Shown: one piece after another, positions 20,480-30,664 of the stretch | Position numbering within the stretch: position 1 is the stretch's first letter | Layout of the letters: the number at the start of each line of letters is the position of its first letter | Origin: Perognathus longimembris pacificus | Lineage: Eukaryota > Chordata > Mammalia > Rodentia > Heteromyidae | Assembly (NCBI RefSeq): GCF_023159225.1 | Contig: NC_063166.1 | Location: forward strand, 48,973,149 to 49,037,148 | Direction: 5' to 3' | Length of the DNA: 64,000 bases | The notes under the pieces: generated by a model | What the model was told of the DNA's origin: nothing | The model's database searches: none | What the model saw: only the letters and a program-made list of their open reading frames with translations | Translations under genes and position numbers: made by a program

Positions 20480-21185
20480 ACATGCACACACAAACACATA
20501 GATAGAGATATCAACATATATGTTGAATGGCATGTACCGTGGTCGTTTACAGTTTTGTACTGTAAGGCTGTGATAAACATATATGTACAACTTTTTCTGA
20601 AAGCATAAATTCTCATTTAAGGGCATAAATACCCCAAAGTGAAATTCCTAGACCATATGTTATTTGCCTGTGAAATACAAGATGATTTCAAACTCTTTTC
20701 CAAAGTAGTTGTCTTCTTTCGTTTTCTACAAGCGATGACTGTATCACTGACCTATTTTCTTTGCTCCTGGCCATTATTTTTCACTTTTTACTTTTTTAAG
20801 TGCTAGTCCCAAGGCTTGAACTTGGCCTGGGCACTGACCCTTAGCTCTTTTGCTCCAAGCTAGTGCTCTGCCACTTGAGTCACAGCTCTACTTTCAGCTT
20901 TTTTTGGTAGTTAATTGGAGTTAAGATATGGGTTTTCCTGTCCCAGCTTCAAACTGAGATCCTCAAATCGCAGCCTCCTGAGTAGTTAGGATTACAGGCA
21001 TGAGACATTGATGTCCAGTTTTATTGATATTATTTTTAAATTTAACTGTCCTGAGATTTGTGTAGTGATGTCTTTGTGATTTTAATTACATATCTTCTGT
21101 GTGTTTGATTTTTGCCATCTCTGTACTCAATGCTGTGTAATGTCTTTTGCCATTTTTCTAACTGGATGAGTTCTGTGGCAGTGAG
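20480..21185 (-). mobile_element. Old antisense L1, split by a SINE
   Basis: L1 ORF2 3' sequence in antisense (AAGTGAAATTCCTAGACCATATG, then TTTTGATTTTTGCC-like parts) is interrupted at 20800-21020 by an antisense 7SL-Geo SINE. Confidence 0.55.
20800..21020 (-). mobile_element. 7SL-Geo SINE, antisense
   Basis: On the + strand the Geo unit comes first (CCACTTGAGTCACAGCTC), then the complement of the 7SL half (CAGCCTCCTGAGTAGTTAGG). It sits inside the old L1. Confidence 0.7.
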
Positions 21186-21429
21186 TCAATGTGCCATCTA
21201 CGTGTCCCCATGATTGGGACTCTTTACTCTGCTTGCTGTTCCCTGTCCACCATCATCGGGAAAGGAAACCCAGCATAGCGGCACACATACATGGATGTTA
21301 CAGCTCATCCTGTGTTTGCAGATGCTCCAAATCAGACAAAGACAGTAGAGAGTCCACATTTGGAAATGCTATAGGAAATATTCTATTTCCATTTGTACCA
21401 AAGGATGTTTTTGAAAGGGAGTTTTATTA

Positions 21430-22015
21430 ATTTTTATTTCTGTATTTTTTTTAATTTTTCTTATTATTATAAAGGTGATGTACAGAGGTGTTACAGTTAT
21501 GTAAACCAGGTGAAGAATACATTTCTTTTTGGACAATGTCATGCTTTCCCTCGCTCTCTCCCAGTTATTCCTTCCCCCCACTTACCTACAAGTTGTACAG
21601 TTCATTTTCAACATAGTGTCTAGTGAGTACCACTGCTGCATTTGATGTTCCCCCTTTCTTCCTCCATTTCTATGCTCCCTCTTACCCTTCCAAAGACAGA
21701 TAGATGAACAAACAAGACAAAAAGAAAAGAAAAGAAAAAAACAGCAACAATGAAAAAATTTCTTGGTTCCACTTCCTGGAGTTCAGTTTGATGACGACTA
21801 TTTTATATGATCAGATGCACATAGATATTGTGCCTTCACATTTCTCTTAAGAGTATCCTCCTTTGGTCTCACTGTTACTTCTGTTTCTTGATATCCATTT
21901 TCTAATATCATGGAACAGGTGGCAAAATCCATCTTAGATGTAGCTTCTTCTTACTTTCATTTCCAGTTGAGCCTGATGATGATCTTATTTACAATGAATT
22001 CTACAACCTCTTACC
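21430..22015 (-). mobile_element. L1 3' UTR, antisense
   Basis: The T-rich start, GTGATGTACAGAGGTGTTAC and the later GGACAATGTCAT block match the inverted form of the L1 3' end at 52570-52735 and the parallel copy at 47850-48220. Confidence 0.6.
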
Positions 22016-23685
22016 CTTGCACGAGTGTAGGGGACTGAGGCCTGCCAGAGCTACAGGCTCTCTGATACACAGTGCTGTCTTAGATCACACTCACCTGAAA
22101 AAAGCCTGAGACCTGGGGGAAAAAACTTACTGAAAATGTGTTCCTCGGACAAACTGCTGAAACCATGAGAGAAACCAGAAAGTAAGAGCATTATGTGAAG
22201 CAACAGTGGGGTCAAGTGTGTTTGTTGTGGCCTCAGGTGAACCCAGGAGGCTCTGGAACCTAAATGCCAGCACACCAGTATCACATGGCCAAGGCAGTCA
22301 GTCACTGGCCAAGAACTGCTGTGAGAGAGGCAGAGGCTGACCTCTGCGGCTCCTCTGTGTGGAGTGAGTTAAGAACCAGGCCTGTGGACAAAATAGGTGA
22401 GAGCTGGCACAGGTGCCTTGGGCAGGCTAGGGGGTCTGGGTGGAGCCCAAGGTTTGCTGCCAGGTGCAGCCTTTGAAGACAAAGGGTATGGAACTGGCTG
22501 TAGATAGTCCCGAGGTTCAGCACACAGTCCAGAGAAGGCTGAGAGAACTGTGAATGCAATGATGAGAGCATCTTAAGGAAGATGAGGGGCCAGGGTGAAG
22601 CTTAAGAGGAGAAAGTACTTAGCTAGTACAAGTCTTGGGTTGGATTTTAGCACCTTACTTACCCCCAAAGACACAATATGAAAATGACGAGCTGTGTCAC
22701 ATGCCTGCATGACTGGCAACCCACTCTAGAAAGCACCTTGTATGAAATGCATTTGGGCAGACACAGACAGATCCCTTCCCCTGAGGAATTTACCATGGTT
22801 CAGAGATGTGATCTGTTACAAAATTCCTCCTTCCCTAAACACCAAGTGTGTGTTGAATTACTTCCTTCAGTGCTAAGGTCATTTGGGGGTTCTTTTTACT
22901 CCCTAATCTCTGTCCCTATCAGTATGGCTTAGTGGACTTTGCCCTAGGTCACCTACACACACAAAGGTACAGGGACTTTGCAGGCCTTAGTAATCCTGGC
23001 TATTGCTATAAGCAGGGTCTTATCTTCTTAAAGAACCTGAGCAATTGGGAGAGTAGAATAAAAGGGGAAGCAAAGGTGAGTCCAGAGAAATGAAATCCAG
23101 GGGAAAATGTTTCCTTGCCCCACAAAAGGAGAATTCAATGGTTGTTAGGGGGAAGTGTTTAAAGTACCATTTTCAATCTTGCTGTATGTGAGCTAAATCA
23201 CAAATAAAATTTATGGAAATGAAATAACAACCCAGTATCATGCTCCATGTGGCTCCCTGTAACCTTCTGCAGGCTCCCAATTTCCAGTGTTGTAGGTGCT
23301 CCTTCAATGGTGAAAACTTGCTGGATGCACAGAAGTGTAAAAACAAGCAGCCCCCAGCTGTCCCAATGGTGGGGAGGCCTAGGATCAACTGAGTTTCAGA
23401 GGGCTGGGTTCTTCATCTTGTCCTGGATTGCCTGGATACCATGATCCTAACTCACCAAAGCCTGAGCTGAAGATATTATTAATGACTAAGTTTGAGGTGA
23501 ATGTTAGATCTTCAGAGACAGCCAGTCTAAGAACTTTGAAGTCCAAACTGTTTCTGCTTGTTTAATTTATAGTAGAGACAAATCTCAGAACTTTCAAGGT
23601 TTCTTTAGCCCCTCTATTATTCAATTCCTTCATGCAGACAAAGTGAGCTTTTCCAAGCATTTCTGGGGCTGCATAACAGACAGCA
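22016..23685. other. Intergenic, no gene recognised
   Basis: Mixed sequence with short open frames only. I see no splice-site-bounded conserved frame, no microsatellite and no repeat I can name. Confidence 0.35.
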
Positions 23686-23689
23686 TTAA

Positions 23690-23955
23690 CCAGGTATTGG
23701 TGGCTCAGATCTGTAACCCTAGTCAGAAGGCTAAGGATCTAAGATCAGAGATCTAAGGATAAAGGTTTGAATCCAGCCCAGACAGGAAAGTCCCTGAGAC
23801 TTTTATCTTCAATTAACTACAATGTATCTCAAGTATACAGCATTAGTCTAGAGTAAAGAAGTTAAAGGACAGTGCCCAGGCCCTGAGTTCAAACCCCAGT
23901 ACCTACACGTGTGTGCATGCACACACACACACAAACACACATACACACACACAAT
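23690..23955 (+). mobile_element. 7SL-Geo SINE with (CA)n tail
   Basis: A degraded 7SL half (ATTGGTGGCTCAGATCTGTA) and the Geo end (GGCCCTGAGTTCAAACCCC) are followed by a short CA-rich array (23920-23952). Confidence 0.65.
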
Positions 23956-24862
23956 GAGGTTAATATTGCCTGAGCATTGGCTCGAATATTATAGAGACAT
24001 AGGTGTAAAGGCAGAAGCCAGGAAGTCAAGGAAGATAGAACACATACCTCCCCAATGGAGACCCAGGTCAGCTAGTCCTCTGAGGGCTTGTCTCTATTTG
24101 GACATGTATCTTCTTGTGAACAGTTCACATTTTCTAAATTATTAGATAAATGAGGAGTTTGGCAAGTTTCTGAAATTTCTTCAACAAGCTCATCCAACAA
24201 AGGAGGATTCTGTTATCTCCAGTTGTGGGTGAAGAAGAGGGAAAATGCTAAAGGTGGTGACTCTGGTCAAGCTACATTGTATCATAAATAGACATGTTAA
24301 AATGAAAAGAAAGAGGGGCTAGTCTCTTAGTTATGTTTTTATAGATGAAAGATACAAATGACATTTTTATTTTCACCCAAGTCCCACACCTCTTGTCTAA
24401 CACAAAGGCGTTTGCTCCTGTGATTAACACAATCCTGGCACAGTTTGAGGAACTGAGATTCCATGTGCCCAGGGAGTGCCCGGGTAACTAACTTCCTGCC
24501 CATCTGTGTTTGTTATCCCTGGACTCCCTGGGCAACTCTGCAGCGTCTATTAGAGAATGTCAGGAGGCAATGACATTTCATCAGAGGAACCTGATCACAC
24601 ATCAAAGAACACTGTAGAAATTAACAGAGTGCCTAGTGCTGTCTGGGAAAGAAATCCTGATGACTTACCAACATGTCCAAGAGCCCAGATGCAAAGATTT
24701 ACTATGTTTCATTAGAGAATGCACTGTGGCTTCAGTTTGAAAACTCTTTCATGACCAGGGCCCTGGATTTAATGTATTCAGATCTCAAGCAGATGCAGCC
24801 ACACTGTGCAAGATGCACAGCCAAGTTCACATCTGGCTGGAGAAGATACTTCTCAGATCATG

Positions 24863-24908
24863 GAATATACTCTTAAAAGCCACTAGAATGGCTTATGAGA
24901 GTATATTA
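24863..24908 (+). repeat. Imperfect inverted repeat (hairpin)
   Basis: Arms AATATACTCTTAAAAGCCA (24864-24882) and its near complement (24889-24907) pair at 17 of 19 positions around a 6-base loop. The flanking 24-25.4 kb holds no other feature I can name. Confidence 0.6.
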
Positions 24909-25415
24909 TAGGAATTCCCTGTCAATTACAATTAGAACTGTGATGTTACTTCTTGAAAATCCCAGGTGTTCTTAAATTACCAGTTAGTGTTAAAAAAAAG
25001 AAGAAGTAAAAAAAAACTAACAGGGGTTGTCTTTTAATCCTATAGTATGATGTTTTCTGCTGCACATGCTAAGATGCTTGACTAAAGAAAAATATTCATG
25101 TGAAAGGAAATGAGGTGGTTCCCAAGCCCTGGGGATATCTGAACGTCCAGGCTTGGAAAAGAAGCACCGGAGGAGGAACCAGGCAGTTGGAGGATGGCCT
25201 CGTTCACTCCTGACCTACCTAGTACACATGACACAGCTCCAACAGATTTACAATAACACAAGCCACTGGGGCAGCACACAGGCCTACCCAAGCCATTGTG
25301 CACACAGCCACAGTGTCGCCCATTCTCCATGAAATCTCTTGTTCTCTCTGTATTATAATCCAGAGTCCTGTCATCCTGCCAGGTGATCCAAAGACATTTT
25401 TGTGACCTACCTAGA

Positions 25416-25722
25416 AACAAGAGAGAGGGAGGAAGGGAAGGTAGGGGAGGGGAGGAGAGGGGAGAGGAAGGGAAAGGGAGAGGAGAGGAGAGGAGAGGAG
25501 AGGAGAGGAGAGGAGAGGAGAGGAGAGGAGAGGAGAGGAGAGGAGAGGAGAGGAGAGGACAGGAGAGGAGAGGAGAGGAGAGAGGAGAGGAGAGGAGAGG
25601 AGAGGAGAGGAGAGGAGAGGAGAGGAGAGGAGAGGAGAGGAGAGGAGAGGAGAGGAGAGGAGAGGAGAGGAGAGGTCTGAGGAGAGGAGAGGTCTGAGGA
25701 GAGGAGAAAAGAGGAGAGGTCT
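25416..25722 (+). repeat. (GGAGA)n pentanucleotide satellite, about 300 bp
   Basis: An almost pure purine strand of repeated GGAGA, with one GGACA variant near 25560 and an AGGTCTGAGGAGAGGAG higher-order unit at the 3' end. It opens long but meaningless frames on both strands. Confidence 0.97.
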
Positions 25723-25724
25723 GT

Positions 25725-26635
25725 CATTTTCAGCTTCCACAGAACAGGACTGCTTCTACAGCTCACAAAACACAGGGGGACTTAGGATGCTGATCAATAG
25801 TAATTTGCAGGCTTAGCATGCTAAAAACCTAGAATTCCATCCCTAGTCCCTCCAAGAAACAAAAAATCTCAAAGAGGAAGGTAGTTTGGAGACTACAAAG
25901 ACTTTTTTAACCCCCCCTTTTTTAACCATTTATTTTGGACTCCTAGCCAAGTCAGACATATTTGCTTAACACTTAGCTTTTTAAACACTTACATTTTTGT
26001 TTTATGTAATAATGCTATGTGAACTAAGGTATAAAGGCAATTACAAAGCTTAAAATAGCCTTGACATTAACAGAATTATTAAGGAAATAAGTAATTGGTG
26101 CATTGACCATCATTGCATCAATAAGATCATGATTAAACACAATCGGTAGCAAGGAATTCAGTTACTACAAAGACTCTTCTAGTAAACAGTCAAGCTACAA
26201 ATATGCAGTACAGGAACTTGGAACAAAATAACAAATTTGGCTAAGGATCTTAAACAAAAAGTCAAGATTGCTTCACAGGTATAAATTGGTAAAATATTTC
26301 CTGGGCTGCCCTGGACTGTTTTTTCTAAGTATATATCACTAGGATTACTGCATCTAAAATAACTGTGTCCTTCAGGATCCACAACAATGATTAATTTAGA
26401 CACATTGCTTTTGTGCTCCGATATGAAATGTTTGCCTACATCGGTGCTGTGGGGCCATTTGAGCAGATTTTACATGTGTGGGTCAAACATACAAGGTCAA
26501 ACATTAATAACCACGACTCAACTCCAGTCGTGAGCTATTTACTTTTACTTGCAAGTACCAGGTTAGCAAACAAGGAAGCCAGTAATCCTCCAGCAGGAAG
26601 CATGCCAGACCTCCCAGACGAAGGCATAGGATTAA
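25725..26635. other. Intergenic AT-rich stretch, nothing recognised
   Basis: No gene or nameable repeat is visible. Confidence 0.35.
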
Positions 26636-26639
26636 TTCA

Positions 26640-26805
26640 ATGTGGCCAATACAATGCCTGCTGCTCCTGCCAGCACCTGCTGTCCACAGGATGTGAGTGG
26701 TCCAGAGATGGGCAGCATCGGCATCACCTGGGAGCTAATCAGAAATGCAGATGCTCAGGTCCACCCTGCAGCTTCAGATGAGAACTTGCATGAAAACCAG
26801 TACCC
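26640..26805 (+). mobile_element. MER5-like hAT/Charlie fossil
   Basis: The order GCATCACCTGGGAG, AGAAATGCAGATGCTCAGG, CCACCCTGC and GAACTTGCAT follows the MER5 non-autonomous hAT consensus. A second short piece is at 56145-56215. Confidence 0.6.
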
Positions 26806-27144
26806 TGGACAGGCAGAGTTTGGCCCTGATTGGCTTCTGAGCCTCACTGGGTTCTGAGGTCTGTGTGGTATCAGCCTCTGTGTCAGGACCTCTTGTCTTT
26901 GCTAACCACGAGATGGCCCAGCTGGGCAACCCAATGAGACTGAGTACTGAGGACTCTAATTAGGGTCTTTCCTTTGATTCTTCCATTTTCCCTGTCTTTT
27001 AGCTGGCCTATCTCTCCACAAGGAAGTTCTTACAGTCTACCGTCTTCAGTGACCCAAGGATAAGTACAAGCTTGTGCCTTTGCTGGACTCCCCACTCTCT
27101 CCTGTGCAGGTTTTATGGTAAAGAGTGAGTTGTATGTGTTCCCA

Positions 27145-28200
27145 ATAATGACTCCTGGGTAAGATGGTAGTTCTGCTTTCAGTCTTTGGAGGAAACTCCA
27201 TACTGCTTTCTGTCGTTGCTATATCAATTTTTACAGTCACATACACATGTGTGATAATTTCCCTTTATCCCCACCTTTGCCAGTGTGTGTGCTTTTTAAA
27301 ATTCTCTTTGGTGGTAACAGTTATTTACTGACGAGATGATAGTTGATTTTTTGTTTCCATTTGCATTTCCTGAGGATTAGTGATGCTGGGTATCTTTTCA
27401 TGTACTTGCTGGCCACCATATACTTGCAGGACACCTATACTCCTCCTAGGTTTGTGCAGCATTAGCCCCAATAGCCAAGATAGGGAACCAATTGTGGTGT
27501 TCTCTGATAGATGAGTGGATTATGAAAATATGGGGTATATCCACATTGGGATGTCATTAAGTTCCATAGGAAGAATGAAGTCCTGTATTTGTGGCCAGTG
27601 AATGAATATGTGAACATGGACAGTATGTGAAGTGATGTAAGCAGGACACAAAGACAAATACAGGCTCTCCCTTTTATTGTTTGTTTGTTTGTTTTTTGGC
27701 CAGTCCTGGGGCTTGGACTCAGGGCCTGAGCACTGTCCCTGGCTTCTTTTTGCTCAAGGCTAGCACTCTGCCACATGAGCCACAGCGCCACTCTGGCCAT
27801 TTTCTGTATATGTGGTGCTGGGGAATCGAACCCAGGGCCTCATGTATATGAGGCAGGCACTCTTGCCACTAGGCCATATCCCCAGCCCCATGGCTCTCCC
27901 TTTTATGGTGAGGCTGTTGAAGTCGATCTCCAGAGGTAGAGGCCATGGAGGAGTGGATGGGGGAGAGGGACAATGGGTGTCCAGACACAGTTGGAAGGAA
28001 CAGGTTGCAGTGTTCTACAGTTGCAGTGTTCTACAGTACCATAAAATGGTGAGACTCAACATGTCATATTTTATAAAGAGATACAGTGAGAAACTAGAAG
28101 TTCTAGTTACCCTGATTTGAACATTACATACTGAACACATGTACCATATTATCACCCTTACCCTCACTATATGTACAATTATTATGTCAATTTAAAAATT
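27145..28200 (+). mobile_element. L1 with 5' inversion, split by IDL-Geo
   Basis: From 27145 to about 27432 L1 ORF2 sequence is antisense (GGAGGAAACTCCATACTG, CATTTGCATTTCCTGAGG). From about 27435 it turns to sense (GCAGCATTAGCCCCAATAGC, then GACACAAAGACAAATAC) and continues after the SINE at 27907 into the 3' UTR (GTACCATATTATCACCC, ATTATGTCAATTTA). The two parts meet at adjacent ORF2 positions. Confidence 0.65.
27663..27906 (-). mobile_element. IDL-Geo SINE nested in L1
   Basis: Antisense dimer with flanking perfect repeats GGCTCTCCCTTTTAT (27663-27677 and 27892-27906). It is younger than the L1 it splits. Confidence 0.93.
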
Positions 28201-28204
28201 TTGG

Positions 28205-28330
28205 AGCCAGGTGTTGGTGGCTCTTGCCAATAATCCTACCTATGCAGAGGACTCATCTAATTATCTTGGTTGAAGCCAGAAGGGCAGAACAACCCAAGAG
28301 AGTTCTATCTCCAGTTAACTAGAGAAAGGC
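28205..28330 (+). mobile_element. 7SL-like SINE half
   Basis: Only a left half is visible (GTGTTGGTGGCTCTTGCC ... GTTCTATCTCCAGTTAAC). Confidence 0.45.
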
Positions 28331-28379
28331 TATTAATGTTTATTTTGTTGAACTTTGACTTTCTAAGAAATTACACTAT

Positions 28380-28616
28380 ATGAGTCCTCCCTTGAATCTG
28401 CCATACTTTAGTTAATACATTTTTGTATACATTTGCATACCATCCAACTTATTTACTTATAAGTGTATAAATTAATTCTAATTTCCACATATGAGAGAAA
28501 ACATGTGACCTCTGTCTCTCTGGGCCTGACTTACTTCACTTAATATAAATTTTCCAGGTATTTCCATTTCTTGACAAGTAATACATAATTCTTTAATGGA
28601 TAAGTAAAATTCCATT

Positions 28617-28648
<32 letters not shown>

Positions 28649-28760
28649 TTTCTTGATCCATTGATGCATTGAGGGACATCCGGACTGATTCTATACCTTG
28701 GACACTGTGAATGGTGCTGCAGTGAACATGGCTGTGCTGGTATCCTCTATCCTGGCTGAG
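28380..28760 (-). mobile_element. Old antisense L1 with (CA)n
   Basis: L1 ORF2 3' sequence read backwards (ATGAGAGAAAACATGTGACC, CCTGACTTACTTCACTTAAT) contains a CA array at 28619-28647. A parallel copy is at 56820-57120. Confidence 0.6.
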
Positions 28761-28954
28761 AAATGAGCATTTGAAAGCAATGGGGTGAAGTCAAGGGAAG
28801 AGGCGCAGATGAATGAATAGTGTGGTGGGGAGAGGGCAATCAAGAGTTCAATGTATAGCTTACAAAATTAAGAAAAAAGAGGAAATGGGTAGGTGAGAAG
28901 GATAGATGAGAATGTTGAAAGGGGTAATGTGGATCAAGATGCTTCATATTTGAG

Positions 28955-29385
28955 GATTGACTCCTGCCTTATTCCCCTCATTCAAGCAAAGCACCAGATG
29001 CTCGCTCAACTGCTTGCATTCAGGCAAGCCATTGGGACCTGGACTCCATTGAAAGTCCCCTCACCCCAGGCGGAGCATTCCACTGTGGGCCTGGCCAAGG
29101 AAACTGCCCTTGGCCCCCAGAGGCCATAGCCACTCACCCCAAGTGAAACACTCCACTATGGGCCTGGCCAAGGACATCACCATCCTTGGTCCCCAGGAGA
29201 CCATAGCCCATTTTTCATTTTCTGCTTCCTTGTTAAAACCTATATAAGCCCACCCCAAAATACAGTCCCTCATACCATCTCCAAACCCGTGGGAAGGTCT
29301 ATACCCCTCACTGGCAATAAACAGTCCTAGCCTGTTGACAATTGAGTCTGGCCTATTCCCTTTCCATTCTCTTCGATTTTCCTAA
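28955..29385 (+). mobile_element. Gammaretrovirus-like solo LTR
   Basis: It has a U3 with a direct repeat (29058-29130 and 29131-29207), a TATATAAG box near 29245, AATAAA near 29318 and a U5-like side starting GTTGACAATTGAG. No internal retroviral sequence is attached. Edges are approximate. Confidence 0.6.
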
Positions 29386-29464
29386 AAATATTCACAAGCT
29401 GCTTTGTTAGATCGCAACCTCTTTGTACAACTACTTAAAGATAATTTAAAAAAATAAATTTAAA

Positions 29465-29560
29465 AAAGCTATTAGAAGTGTGGCTCAAAAGCTAGACCTC
29501 TAACCTTGAGCAAAAAAAAAAAAAAAAGAAAAAAGCAAGTTCAAGCCCCACAAACCGTAC
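29465..29560 (+). mobile_element. Geo monomer
   Basis: A lone right unit (GAAGTGTGGCTCAAAAGC ... AGTTCAAGCCCCACAAAC) with an internal A run. Confidence 0.55.
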
Positions 29561-29564
29561 ACAC

Positions 29565-30480
29565 AAACAAAATGTCACACAAAAAAATCCTTTAGAGAGC
29601 AACTGAGAATCCTGAGTTGCACACACCATATCCACTACTTGCCTCAGCCTCTTCATCTGTAGTGGGCAAACTGAGTCAGAGCCATCCTGACACCTGGCCA
29701 AATTCTGGGAGCTGTTGGTTTGACAAACATCCTGGAGCCTAGCCAGGAGATGAAAGGCTGTCCACCCAGCTCCAAGGCCTAGAGGTGAGACAAGCCATCC
29801 TTTGAATTGCAGGTGCCTGACTCAATGGGCAGAGCCAGAAGGGCCTGCCTTGGGGAATATATAGATACATTGTGTTGTTTAGCTCCAGGAGAGCCCTGCT
29901 TCAGTGCTGTGTTTATGTAGAATGATTTGCTGAGGCTTGGTCTCCAACCACTTGACCTTTGTCTTCAAAAGCTTGGTGTAAGCTCTGTCCAGGGTTGCTG
30001 GTCTTTGAGACTGGAGTCCTCTCAAAATACGGCTTCAGTTGACTGGATTTATATCTGACTTATGGTATTATTTACCTTACAACACATCCACAAAAGACAT
30101 ATGGAGAGGTGCCAATCTACCTTCTGCTCAGACCCTAGGATCTACTGGACAACTATGTGGATCAGAGAGCAGTGTGGCCATTTTCCACTCCTTGGGGGAG
30201 GAGGAGGAGGAGTGCAGCTCAAGCATTAGAACCAGGGGAGGAAGTGAGGAAGGCAGGGAATTCCCCTTCCTCCAGTGGGAGGCCTCCCAAACCTACTGCT
30301 CTAGTCCCAGCATTGAAGACCACATCCTGTGGGGTTGAGAGGGTGGTCAGCGCTGCAGGGGACCAGTGCACTAAGCCTTGTTTTTCATGGGTTGTGAAGC
30401 AGAGATGGAGTCCTATGCCATTTTATAAAAGGTTGCTTATGCAGCCATATACAGAGGGATGGCTTGACCACACTCCCCAT
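29565..30480. other. Intergenic, nothing firm
   Basis: A short MIR-like phrase occurs at 29640-29670 and a GGA-rich run at 30190-30210. No exon is supported. Confidence 0.35.
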
Positions 30481-30489
30481 GCCAGATTC

Positions 30490-30660
30490 ATCAATCTGAG
30501 AAGGTGATTATGGTACTTTCCAGATGTTGTATCTTCCATACTCAGCAGAGCAGCAAAGCTGATTAGCCTGAGGTTTCTGCCCCTGATATTAAGCATGTGA
30601 GCATGGGGTGGCAATAAAGTTCTTATCCTCCGGCCTCTTGTTCATGTGAGGAGGATTTAA
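30490..30660 (+). mobile_element. Possible LTR 3' part
   Basis: GGCAATAAAGTTCTTATCC at about 30609 has the look of an LTR R region with a poly(A) signal. Nothing else confirms it. Confidence 0.3.
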
Positions 30661-30664
30661 ATTC

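Noticed and set aside
21966..22050. A TGATGATGAT box followed by CTGA about 70 bases later, considered as a C/D snoRNA.
   Set aside because: There is no terminal stem and no guide-like D' element, and the region overlaps L1 3' UTR.
25383..25766. Several 90-120-codon frames of repeated GEERR or SSPLL.
   Set aside because: They are read-through of the GGAGA satellite.
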